Numbered from the stretch's first letter, positions 1 to 6,243 are shown. The stretch is 6,243 nt of DNA from Candidatus Zipacnadia bacterium (GCA_029820915.1 JALGUI010000151.1:1-6243), one strand, 5' to 3'. Notes: generated by a model not told the origin, from the sequence alone. A program made the numbers and translations.

Positions 1-212
1 CCCTCGCCCGAGATGGTGCAGCCCGGCCCGGGCGCGGCGTGCACGAGATCCAGCGGCCGGCGCTCGCCGAGGTCGGCGCGCGCGAGCACCAGCCCGGCGC
101 CGATCTCGGCGGGGCCCACGGACAGCGTGACCTCGCGACCGCAACGGACGCCGATGCCGGGGGCGGCAGCGGTTGACGCGAGGGTGGCGCGGGTGCGTGG
201 GCCAATGACCAT
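1..212 (-). CDS. lpxC: UDP-3-O-acyl-N-acetylglucosamine deacetylase LpxC, N-terminal fragment
   Basis: LpxC is the zinc-dependent cytosolic enzyme that removes the acetyl group from UDP-3-O-acyl-GlcNAc, the committed step of lipid A synthesis. Only the first 70 codons are present; the gene runs off the left edge, so the zinc ligands and catalytic Glu are not visible. The fragment follows the family's N-terminal layout: RTRATL at residues 6-11, then GIGVRCGREVTL at 19-30 (family GxGLHSGxxVxL), a GPAEIGAGLVLARADL stretch at 33-48 (family RPAPxxxGIxFxRxDL), and CTIS at 65-68 (family CTTL). Two positions are unusual: Arg23 sits where most members have His, followed by Cys24. The ATG at 212 is the only reasonable start, 10 bases after the stop of the dehydrogenase gene, so the two are probably co-transcribed. 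Whether it is a fused LpxC-FabZ or an LpxC-like paralogue cannot be judged from this piece. Recognition rests on pattern matching of a short stretch. Confidence 0.8.
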   Translation of the reverse strand, partial: MVIGPRTRATLASTAAAPGIGVRCGREVTLSVGPAEIGAGLVLARADLGERRPLDLVHAAPGPGCTISGE

Positions 213-222
213 GGTGGCGTCG

Positions 223-1401
223 CTAGCTCCTGCTGTAGCTGGCCTCGAGCAGCTCGATCAGGTCGTCGCGGGACAGCTCGACCGGGGTCTTGTCGAGCGC
301 GCCACGCATGTAGCTCAGGGTATCGTCGGCGATGGTCTCGAGCATGTCGCGCTCCACGCCGATGTCCTCGAGGCCGATGTCGAGGCCGACCCTGGCGAGC
401 AGCGCGCGGATGGCGTCGGCGGCGAACTCGGCCGAGTGTTCGAGCGGGGCGCCCGCGACCCAGCGACCGAGGGCCTTGGCGATGCGACCGAACCTGTACG
501 GGTCGCGGTCCCAGTAGCGTTCGGCATAGGCGACCATGAGGGTCGCCAACCCCGCGCCGTGCGCCACCTCCGGGTAGTGGGCGCTGATGGGGTGCTCGAG
601 GCCGTGTAGAACGGTGGCCCCGCAGTTGGACAGCTCGAAGCCGGCGAAGACGTTCGCCAGCGACATGCCGGCGCGCGCATCGAGATCGCCCCCGTCGGCG
701 ACCGCCTTTGGCAGGTGCTGCGCCACCAGCGACATGGCGCGCTCGGCGCAGGCGTCGGTCACCGGCGAGGCGGCGGTGGAGAAGAAGCCCTCGATGGCGT
801 GGGCGAGGACATCGATGCCGACGTTCGCGGTGACTCCGGGCGGGCAGGTGACGGTCAGTTCGGGATCGACGATGGCGACCCTGGGGTAGATGAAGTCGCT
901 GGCGATGGCGCTCTTCTGGGTCAGGTCCTCCACGGTTACGACGGCGAACCTGGTCAGCTCGGACGAGGTGCCGGAGGTGGTGGTGGCACAGATGATGGGC
1001 AGCGTGGCATCCGTCGGCAGTCGCTTGTCCTCCGCACGCAGGAAGTCCAGCACGGGCGCGCTGTGGCCCGCACACACGGCGATGGCCTTGGCGGCGTCCA
1101 TGGCGCTGCCGCCGCCGACCGCGACGATCACCTCGCAGCCCCCGTCGCGGACCACCGCCGCTCCCGCATCGACGACGGTGGCGGTAGGGTTGGGCGGGAC
1201 GCGGTCGAAAACGGTCACGTGCAGGCCGGCGCCCTCAAGCAGCGCGACGGCGCGGTCGAGCAGGCCGGTCTTGCGGGCGGAGCCGCGGCCGGTGACGAGC
1301 AGTGCGCGCGAACCGTGCTCGGCGGCGTGTTCGCCGAGCCCCGCGAAGGCGCCCGTACCGCAGAAGAGGCGTACCGGGTTGAAGAAGGTAAACTCGTCCA
1401 T
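223..1401 (-). CDS. Iron-containing alcohol dehydrogenase (group III)
   Basis: This 392-residue protein, normal length for the family, should interconvert an alcohol and an aldehyde or ketone with NAD(P)(H) in the cytosol. The start MDEFTFFNPVRLFCGTGA matches the FTFYNPTKIxFGKG opening of the butanol dehydrogenase/YqhD branch. The dinucleotide-binding GGGS is at 96-99 with Asp102, and TTSGTSSE is at 141-148. Metal ligands are complete and spaced as in E. coli FucO: Asp197, His201, His266 and His281, with His270 matching the FucO active-site histidine His267. The position where NAD-specific FucO has an Asp appears to be Gly38 (VTGRGS), which would permit NADP(H); this is inference from the motif. 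Substrate cannot be told from sequence. The ATG at 1401 has a good ribosome binding site nine bases upstream. The kinase gene lies 88 bases upstream and lpxC starts 10 bases downstream, so expression is probably shared with lpxC. An alternative role as a glycerol-dehydrogenase-like or phosphonoacetaldehyde-type enzyme is less likely. Confidence 0.94.
   Translation of the reverse strand: MDEFTFFNPVRLFCGTGAFAGLGEHAAEHGSRALLVTGRGSARKTGLLDRAVALLEGAGLHVTVFDRVPPNPTATVVDAGAAVVRDGGCEVIVAVGGGSAMDAAKAIAVCAGHSAPVLDFLRAEDKRLPTDATLPIICATTTSGTSSELTRFAVVTVEDLTQKSAIASDFIYPRVAIVDPELTVTCPPGVTANVGIDVLAHAIEGFFSTAASPVTDACAERAMSLVAQHLPKAVADGGDLDARAGMSLANVFAGFELSNCGATVLHGLEHPISAHYPEVAHGAGLATLMVAYAERYWDRDPYRFGRIAKALGRWVAGAPLEHSAEFAADAIRALLARVGLDIGLEDIGVERDMLETIADDTLSYMRGALDKTPVELSRDDLIELLEASYSRS
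227..231 (-). promoter_or_regulatory. Possible ribosome binding site of lpxC, unusually distant
   Basis: AGGAG on the minus strand lies 14 bases before the lpxC ATG, longer than the usual 5-10. It falls inside the last codons of the dehydrogenase gene (its stop codon is 223-225). No better Shine-Dalgarno match is closer to the ATG, so lpxC may depend on translational coupling to the gene ahead of it. The spacing makes this tentative. Confidence 0.4.
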
Positions 1402-1408
1402 GTGTGGT

Positions 1409-1415
1409 CTCTCCT
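1409..1415 (-). promoter_or_regulatory. Ribosome binding site of the iron-containing dehydrogenase
   Basis: AGGAGAG on the minus strand, with its AGGAG core at 1411-1415 ending nine bases before the ATG at 1401. This supports the chosen start and shows the gene can be translated independently of the kinase gene 88 bases upstream. Confidence 0.75.
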
Positions 1416-1489
1416 ACCGCCGGCGGGCCGTGGGAACGAGATCGCCATGCGGGACGGGGCGGCGACCGCGGCCGGACCGCCTCGGGGTG

Positions 1490-2827
1490 TCAGTCGGTGT
1501 CTTCCCGGGCGAGCGGGAGCTTGACGGTCATCGTGGTACCGACCCCGACCTCGCTCTCCACGTCGATGACGCCATCGTGCGAGCGGACGACATCGCCGAT
1601 GATGCGCGTGCCCAGGCCCGTGCCGCCGGGCTTGGTGCTGATGGCGTCGTCGGTGAACAGCTTCTCGCGAACGTGGTCGGGGATGCCGGAGCCGGTGTCC
1701 GCGACCTGCAGCACGACGTAGCCGCCGTCCGGCCAGTCGCCCTCGAGGACGGCGCCGGTGCGGACCGTGACCGAGTCGCCCTCCTCGCAGGCCTGGATGG
1801 CGTTGTTCACGAGGTTGTAGATAGCATTGTAGAGCTGCTTCTCGTCCACGCAGACCCGGGGGATGCCCTCGCCGGGCTCGTGGCCGAGCGTGACGCCGGC
1901 ACTCCCGGCGACAAGGAAGAGCGGCTTGATGGCCCGGGCGACCAACTCGTCAAGGTCGGTGAACGCGAAGTTCGGCTCACTGACCATGCCCTTGATGCAG
2001 TCGGAGATCTCCTTGGTGCGCTCCTGAACGTTGGTCGAGCCATCCACAATGATGTTGATCATCTCGGGATAGAAGTCGCGGACCTCGCCGGTGGCGTTGC
2101 GCACCTGCCGGGACTCCTCGTCGCCATCGTCGCGGCGGATGTCATCGAGCTGCGAGAACATGTCCTCGAGCATGAACTGAAGGGTCTCGGCGCCGGTCTG
2201 GACGGGCGTGACCATGTTCTTGACGTCGTGGCTGATGTGGCCGATGAACTGGATGACCTCGGCGAGGCGGGCTCGCTCGTGGAGGCGGCTGGTCTCGATG
2301 GCGCCCGCGATCTGCGCGCCGAGGATGGCGAGGACATCGACGTCGGCCTCGGTGAAGATGGTGTCGGCCTTGTTGAGCACCTGCATGACGCCGATGGGGT
2401 CGCCCTCGACGCTCTTGAGGGGGACGGTCACCATGGTCTTGGTGCGGTAGTGGACCTTCTCGCCGATATTGCTGTCGTGCTCCGCCTCCGTGCTGACATC
2501 CTCACTGACGCGTAGCTCACCCGACTGGAAGACCGCGCCGGCGATGCCCTGGTCAGGATCCATCTCCATCCCCAGGAGTTGGTCGGCAGTCGGCCCGACC
2601 ACGTGGGTGAAGACGAGCTTGTCCCTGTCTTCGTCGTAGAGGATGATGGACCCGGCACCGGCCTGCACGACCTCCAGCGACGTCTCCAGAGCCTGGCGGA
2701 TGAGGGCCTGCTGGCGGACGATGCCGCCAAGGGCGCTGGTGATGCGGTAGATGGCGCTGATCTGCTCGTCCCGTTCGTAGAGCTTGCGCTCAAGCTCCTC
2801 AAGCTGCCCGGCTCGGCTGTCGGACAT
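1490..2827 (-). CDS. Soluble GAF-domain sensor histidine kinase
   Basis: This 445-residue protein should autophosphorylate on histidine and pass the phosphate to an unidentified response regulator. Residues 1-35 (EELERKLYERDEQI) look like a short coiled coil. A GAF domain spans about 37-182 (GAGSIILYDED, GIAGAVFQSGE, VTVPLKS, IGVMQVLNK) and runs through an EXSRLHERARLAE signalling helix into the H-box GHISHDVKN, with His200 the probable phosphoacceptor. The ATPase domain has an N-box at 338-343 (NLVNNA, Asn342 binding Mg), a G1 box DTGSG at 377-381 and a G2 box GGTGLGT at 401-407, so it should be active. There is no membrane segment, receiver or output domain. The His-to-N-box distance is about 142 residues, longer than usual, and includes an acidic patch RRDDGDEESR at 231-240. 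An upstream ATG at 2908 would add 27 Arg/Pro-rich residues, but the strong Shine-Dalgarno before 2827 and the loss of any family-like sequence upstream decide for 2827. The GAF ligand and the partner regulator are unknown. Confidence 0.92.
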   Translation of the reverse strand: MSDSRAGQLEELERKLYERDEQISAIYRITSALGGIVRQQALIRQALETSLEVVQAGAGSIILYDEDRDKLVFTHVVGPTADQLLGMEMDPDQGIAGAVFQSGELRVSEDVSTEAEHDSNIGEKVHYRTKTMVTVPLKSVEGDPIGVMQVLNKADTIFTEADVDVLAILGAQIAGAIETSRLHERARLAEVIQFIGHISHDVKNMVTPVQTGAETLQFMLEDMFSQLDDIRRDDGDEESRQVRNATGEVRDFYPEMINIIVDGSTNVQERTKEISDCIKGMVSEPNFAFTDLDELVARAIKPLFLVAGSAGVTLGHEPGEGIPRVCVDEKQLYNAIYNLVNNAIQACEEGDSVTVRTGAVLEGDWPDGGYVVLQVADTGSGIPDHVREKLFTDDAISTKPGGTGLGTRIIGDVVRSHDGVIDVESEVGVGTTMTVKLPLAREDTD

Positions 2828-2833
2828 GCGGGC

Positions 2834-2839
2834 ACCTCC
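2834..2839 (-). promoter_or_regulatory. Ribosome binding site deciding the kinase start
   Basis: GGAGGT on the minus strand, six bases before the ATG at 2827. It is the strongest Shine-Dalgarno match in the window and shows that translation starts at MSDSRAG rather than at the in-frame ATG at 2908. Confidence 0.85.
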
Positions 2840-2874
2840 GTGGCGGCTACGTGCGCGGACGCGGGGCGGGCCGG

Positions 2875-2891
2875 GCCTGCGGCGCGCAGGC
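2875..2891 (-). other. Small perfect hairpin between the TPR gene and the kinase gene
   Basis: GCCTGCG and CGCAGGC form a perfect 7-base-pair stem around a three-base loop. The hairpin begins 35 bases after the TPR gene's stop codon and 36 bases before the kinase gene's ribosome binding site, in the direction of transcription. No T-run follows it, so it is not a typical intrinsic terminator; it could be a weak attenuator, an RNA-stabilising stem, or chance in GC-rich DNA. Confidence 0.3.
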
Positions 2892-2926
2892 TGATGCCGA
2901 ACGAGCACGGGCCGTCGCGAGCGCGC

Positions 2927-3925
2927 TCATTGGTCTCCCACGATCAGCTCCGCGCGGCCGTCCTCCCGGTTCGTACGGCGTCGGGGCGCGAACCTGAGGG
3001 CCATGGCCGCGGCACGCGCGGCGGCCTCCTCCTCACCGAGGTCCCGGTAGGTGGAGGCCATCATCAGCCACAGACGGATGTTGCGCGGGTAGTTGAGGGC
3101 CGCTTCGTGCAGACGGACAAGGGCCTCCTGGTCCAGGCCGAGCCTGCGCAGGGCGACGGCGGCGAGGGCGGCGGGCATGCCGTTCGCCGGGTCCAGGTCG
3201 GCGGACGTGTCGGCCAGTTGCACGGCCTCTTCGAGACTGCGTTCCTCGCCCACGAGAAGCTCCGCGAGGCGGTACGGTGGCCTGGGGTCGTCCGGCGCCA
3301 GCTCCATGGCCTCGCGCAAGAGTCCCTCGGCCTCGCCCGACCGGTCACTCGTCACCAGCACAACCGCGAGGCTGAGCTTAGCGTCCACATTGCCCGGAAG
3401 ACGCTCGACCGCCTCCCGCCCCGCCGTCTCAGCCTTGTGCGGACGGTCGCTGTGCAGGTACGCGGCGGGCAGCCGGGTCAGTGCCTGTTCGTTGTCCGGC
3501 TCCAGCTCGAGCACGGCCTCGAGGCTCCGCGCGGCCTCGGCGGTCTGTCCGGTATCGAGCTCCACCCGGGCCTGCAGGTTGAGCGCCTCGACCGCGTCCG
3601 GGCGAACCGCAAGCGCCTTCGTGATGACCTCCAGGCCCGCGGCGGGGTTGCCGAGCACCTCGTGGGCGCGCGCGAGCCCGAAGAGCGCCTCGTAGGACGC
3701 GGGATCGACGTCTCGCGCCCGACTGTACTGGATGTACGCGTTGTGATACATCTCCCCGGCCATGTAGGCGTCGCCGAGCCGGACCAGGGCGTCCACCGAG
3801 TCGGGATTGCGCCGGGCCTTCGCCTCAAGCTCGGCCAGCGAGTCCCCGCCCCTACCACAGCCAAGCAGGCCGAGGCAGAGCCCGGACATCAAGATGATTG
3901 CGCCGACCGGCCTGCGCAAGGCCAC
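2927..3925 (-). CDS. TPR-repeat lipoprotein
   Basis: This 332-residue protein starts with a lipoprotein signal peptide: basic LRRP, a hydrophobic core (GAIILMSGLCLGL) and the lipobox LLGC with Cys23 as the lipidated residue. Gly24 rather than Asp follows the Cys, so if the enterobacterial Lol rule applies it would go to the outer membrane. The rest is helical repeat: about eight tetratricopeptide units at roughly 44-76, 78-110, 112-144, 146-178, 180-212, 214-248, 250-281 and 283-315, each ending in a D/E/R-P-type turn (VDPAS, VRPDA, LEPDN, LAPDD, LDPAN). TPRs bind other proteins, so it is probably a scaffold or assembly factor at the envelope; no enzyme motif is seen. The tail (316-332, RRRTNREDGRAEL) is charged and has no repeat. 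The GTG at 3925 is preceded by GGGAG only four bases away; a TTG two codons later (3919) is better spaced and would leave the signal peptide intact. It lies 74 bases after the helicase-nuclease gene and 99 before the kinase. The specific role is unknown. Confidence 0.9.
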   Translation of the reverse strand: MALRRPVGAIILMSGLCLGLLGCGRGGDSLAELEAKARRNPDSVDALVRLGDAYMAGEMYHNAYIQYSRARDVDPASYEALFGLARAHEVLGNPAAGLEVITKALAVRPDAVEALNLQARVELDTGQTAEAARSLEAVLELEPDNEQALTRLPAAYLHSDRPHKAETAGREAVERLPGNVDAKLSLAVVLVTSDRSGEAEGLLREAMELAPDDPRPPYRLAELLVGEERSLEEAVQLADTSADLDPANGMPAALAAVALRRLGLDQEALVRLHEAALNYPRNIRLWLMMASTYRDLGEEEAAARAAAMALRFAPRRRTNREDGRAELIVGDQ

Positions 3926-3929
3926 ACCT

Positions 3930-3934
3930 CTCCC
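3930..3934 (-). promoter_or_regulatory. Ribosome binding site of the TPR lipoprotein
   Basis: GGGAG within GGTGGGAGAGGT on the minus strand. It is four bases from the GTG at 3925, which is short, and ten bases from the TTG at 3919, which is more normal. It leaves the choice between these two starts open, a difference of two residues at the signal peptide's N-terminus. Confidence 0.5.
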
Positions 3935-3999
3935 ACCGACCGCGACACCGGGCTTCGGGACAGCGTCAACGGAATGAGCGGCCGCCGTGGCCTACCATA

Positions 4000-6243
4000 T
4001 TACGCAAGTTCGCACGCATACGCAAGAGGGCACGACTCCCGCCGACAGCGCGTGCCGGGCGGGAAGTGGCCGGCGGCGACACACGCGATCACCTCGCGCG
4101 CGGCCGCCAGCGCGCCCTCGGCCGCCTCGGCCGGGTCCACGCGCCGCACCTGCGTGGCGTCGAGGAGCACGAGGGCCGCGTCCGCCGGCGTACCGCCGGT
4201 GATGGCCTCCACAGCCGCGCAGTACAGGCCGATCTGGAAGCGGTAGCCCTCGAGCGCCTGCTCGGACGGACTCGCCCCGGTCTTGTAGTCGAGAATGCGC
4301 CAAGCGCCGTCGGAGTCCTCCACGAGGGCGTCGATGGTGCCCTCGATCAGGGCATCGTCCAGGGGCATCACGAAGGGCACCTCGGTCCGCAGGCGGCGCG
4401 CGTTCGCGATCCAATCGCGGTAGACGAGCGTACCATCACCGTCCAGGCGCGCCTCGACCAGGAACCAGGCCAATACCTCCCGGAGCTCCTCGCGCTCGGC
4501 GTCGCCCATGCGGGAGGCAACGGCCCCGGGGAAGGTGGCGAGTGCGACGGCGTCCTCGACGGCGTGCGCGCGGGCCAGGCCCTCGCGGCCGATGATCTCG
4601 AGCGCCTTGTGGGCGATGTCGCCGCGCTCGAAGGCCGACAGCGTGTGCAGCCAGTCCTGGCGAGCGGTCTTCTCGGGCACGCCGCGGACGTGGCGCAGAC
4701 GGAACAGGTGCGGGCAGGTGCGGTAGCGTTGCAGGTCGGTCACGGCGAAGCGGGCGGGCAGGTGCGCCTCGGGCTCAATCGGTCGGGCGAGCGCCGGAAG
4801 CTCCTCGGCCTCGCCGCGCCGGGCCGAGGCCCGGGCCTGGTCGATGACCTCGAGCGGGGCGCGGGCCGGCCGCTCACGTGGCCGCTGCTGCTCGGGCGGC
4901 TGAGGTCGGGAGATGCGGCAGCGCCACTCGCCCGTCGGGCACAGGACGTCGCCGTGCGCGACCTCGTCCGGGTGGATGCCCAGCGCCTTAGTCAGCGCCT
5001 GCAGCCACAGGCCGGCGGAGAGTTCGCCGTCATCGCCCTTGAGGCCGTAGGTGCTGGACAGGATGAGGTAGTCGCGCGCACGGGTCAGAGCCACGTAGAG
5101 CAGGCGGCGGCGTTCGGCCTCGCCGCGCGCCCGCTGGCCCTCGCGGATCAGGTGCGCGACGGCGCCCCACCCGGTATCCCCGTCAGGCAGCTCCATTCTC
5201 GGCACCGGGCCCAGATCCGGCCGGACCATGACATCGGGGCCGCCCCCGCCGCCCGGATCTCGGGTCACATCGGGCACCACGACGATCGGCCATTCCAGGC
5301 CCTTGGCCTTGTGCACGGTGAGGAGCTGGACGACGTCGGCCGTCTCCTCGTGCACGCCCGCCAGCCCTTCGCGGTGCTCGTTGACCACGAGGTCGCGGAG
5401 CCAGGCGATGAACTCGCGCAGGCTGAACTCGCCACCGTGCTCGAAGGAGCGCGCGAGGTCGGTGAGCTTGCGCAGGTTCGCGACGGCCTGCCGCCCGGCG
5501 AACTGCGCCAGGTGCGTGGCCGCCAGGCCGGTCTCGGCCAGCATGCGCGCCACCAGCTCGGACAGGGACAGGCGGTCCTTCATCGCGCGCAGGCGAGCGA
5601 TGAGTTCGTGGGCGTGAGCGATCCGCTCGACCTGGTCGGGCGGCAGGTGCTGCTGATGGGGGTGCCGGCCCTGCGCCGCGGCCCCGAGCGCGCGCCACAG
5701 CGACTCGTCGCCGCGCGTGAGCCAGAAGATCGCGTCGTCGGAGAGCGCGAACATCGGCGAGCGCAACGCGCCGACCAGCGACAACTCGTCGGAGGCGTTC
5801 TCCAGGACGCTGAGCAGGTTCAGGCAGTCGCGGACCTCCTGGCGGTTGTAGAAGCCGCGACCGGCGACGGTGTAGAACGGGATGCCCTCGCGGCGGAGCG
5901 CGTACTCGTAGACGCCGACGCTGGTCATCGACTGGAAGAGCACGCCGAAGTGGCCGTACTGCGCCGGCCTCCGCTCGACCGTATCGTCGTCGCACTTCAC
6001 CTCGACGGTGATCTCCTCACCCTCGACGATGTCGCGGATGCGGGCGGCCAGCGCCTCGGCCTCGCGCATGCGCGCATCATGGGCGCTCAGGCTCTCACCC
6101 GCCTCATCTCCCTGGCTGGAGACGAGCAGCAGCTCGACGTCGTGGGACAGCGCGGGGCCGTCGCGCACCGCGCCGACGCTCTCGTACGCGGCCTCGAAGT
6201 CCTGCGCCGCATCGAGGCCCATGACGGCTTCGTGGCAGAACAG
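4000..6243 (-). CDS. addA: AddA-type ATP-dependent helicase-nuclease, C-terminal part
   Basis: AddA with AddB unwinds and trims broken DNA ends for RecA-dependent repair in the cytosol. The frame is open to the window edge, so the N-terminal half (Walker A, Walker B, motif III and the NFRS motif) is outside; 747 residues are visible. Numbered from the Met at 6222: helicase domain 2 segments lie at 52-160 (EAEALAARI, FGVLFQS, LRREGIPFYTVAGRGFYNRQEV, LRSPMFALSDD), motif V at 299-311 (QLLTVHKAKGLEW) and motif VI at 373-383 (RLLYVALTRAR). A charged, Pro-rich linker at about 436-490 leads to a RecB-like PD-(D/E)XK nuclease domain: His538 (GDIAHKALE), Asp630 (EGTIDAL), Asp645 and Lys647 (LDYKTG), and Gln663/Tyr667 (QIGLY). 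Four cysteines, Cys503 (RTCPHLF), Cys726, Cys731 and Cys737, match the iron-sulfur pattern of Cas4- and AddB-type nucleases. Gln97 replaces the usual Arg of the LFRS segment. Helicase followed by nuclease fits AddA; RecB or AdnB-like naming is possible. No addB is in the window; it may lie upstream. Confidence 0.9.
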   Translation of the reverse strand: MFCHEAVMGLDAAQDFEAAYESVGAVRDGPALSHDVELLLVSSQGDEAGESLSAHDARMREAEALAARIRDIVEGEEITVEVKCDDDTVERRPAQYGHFGVLFQSMTSVGVYEYALRREGIPFYTVAGRGFYNRQEVRDCLNLLSVLENASDELSLVGALRSPMFALSDDAIFWLTRGDESLWRALGAAAQGRHPHQQHLPPDQVERIAHAHELIARLRAMKDRLSLSELVARMLAETGLAATHLAQFAGRQAVANLRKLTDLARSFEHGGEFSLREFIAWLRDLVVNEHREGLAGVHEETADVVQLLTVHKAKGLEWPIVVVPDVTRDPGGGGGPDVMVRPDLGPVPRMELPDGDTGWGAVAHLIREGQRARGEAERRRLLYVALTRARDYLILSSTYGLKGDDGELSAGLWLQALTKALGIHPDEVAHGDVLCPTGEWRCRISRPQPPEQQRPRERPARAPLEVIDQARASARRGEAEELPALARPIEPEAHLPARFAVTDLQRYRTCPHLFRLRHVRGVPEKTARQDWLHTLSAFERGDIAHKALEIIGREGLARAHAVEDAVALATFPGAVASRMGDAEREELREVLAWFLVEARLDGDGTLVYRDWIANARRLRTEVPFVMPLDDALIEGTIDALVEDSDGAWRILDYKTGASPSEQALEGYRFQIGLYCAAVEAITGGTPADAALVLLDATQVRRVDPAEAAEGALAAAREVIACVAAGHFPPGTRCRRESCPLAYACELA

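Noticed and set aside
1417..1481. GC-rich inverted repeats in the dehydrogenase-kinase gap (a palindrome at 1417-1426; GGCGG at 1458-1462 with CCGCC at 1477-1481) as a terminator
   Set aside because: The palindrome has no loop, the second stem is five pairs with a 14-base loop, and no T-run follows on the minus strand. Such matches are expected by chance in this composition.
13..1524. Plus-strand open frames at 13-609 and 715-1524
   Set aside because: Both are in codon register with the dehydrogenase gene, giving the same shadow effect; the dehydrogenase has complete metal and cofactor motifs and a ribosome binding site.
890..2515. Plus-strand open frame of 541 codons, antisense to the kinase and the start of the dehydrogenase
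   Set aside because: Over the kinase gene its codons line up exactly in register with the minus-strand codons. In-register antisense stops require TTA, CTA or TCA in the real gene, which are rare in GC-rich coding DNA. The translation is biased (Asp, Gly, Ala, Val) and has no recognisable domain.
2919..2928. Ten-base palindrome GAGCGCGCTC overlapping the TPR gene stop codon
   Set aside because: Single short GC palindrome with no second copy noticed nearby; no basis for calling an operator.
3941..3969. TTGACG on the minus strand at 3964-3969 as a -35 box for the TPR gene
   Set aside because: A 17-base spacing leads to GTCGCG, which does not resemble a -10 box, and other spacings give nothing better.
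3980..3992. GGCC...GGCC inverted repeat just after the helicase-nuclease stop codon
   Set aside because: The stem has only four pairs and no T-run; not convincing as a terminator.
2579..4246. Plus-strand open frame of 555 codons, antisense to the TPR gene and parts of its neighbours
   Set aside because: It is in codon register with the TPR gene on the minus strand, so the lack of stops is expected. The protein is low in family-like features and crosses three genes and their gaps.

Overview
The window is GC-rich, tightly packed bacterial DNA. It holds five protein genes, all read from the minus strand. In transcription order (from high to low coordinates) they are: the C-terminal two thirds or so of an AddA-type helicase-nuclease (4000-6243, cut by the window edge); a TPR-repeat lipoprotein (2927-3925); a soluble GAF-domain histidine kinase (1490-2827); an iron-dependent alcohol dehydrogenase (223-1401); and the first 70 codons of lpxC (1-212, cut by the other edge). 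Gaps between genes are 74, 99, 88 and 10 bases. No gap exceeds 300 bases, and I see no RNA gene, insertion sequence, CRISPR array, phage gene or long repeat.

Organism: lpxC (lipid A synthesis) and a lipobox protein point to a Gram-negative, outer-membrane-bearing bacterium. Strong G/C preference at third codon positions, an AddA-type rather than classical RecB-type enzyme, and a divergent LpxC N-terminus suggest a lineage away from the well-studied Enterobacteria. The phylum cannot be fixed from this window; Armatimonadota or a similar GC-rich phylum is only a guess.

How the genes relate: addA would repair double-strand breaks with an AddB partner encoded elsewhere, probably upstream of the window. 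The TPR lipoprotein is predicted to sit on a membrane facing the periplasm. The kinase is predicted to be cytosolic and senses an unknown signal through its GAF domain; no response regulator is next to it. The dehydrogenase and lpxC are separated by only 10 bases and are probably co-transcribed, although no pathway obviously links them. The series may be one loose operon or simply co-directional housekeeping genes; no convincing promoter or U-tract terminator is visible in any gap.

I found no clearly new biological system. The most notable points are a complete four-cysteine iron-sulfur-type signature in the AddA-like nuclease domain, a kinase with an unusually long acidic stretch between its phosphorylation site and ATPase domain, and a substituted GxGLH motif in LpxC. 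The very long plus-strand reading frames are explained as in-register shadows of the minus-strand genes.
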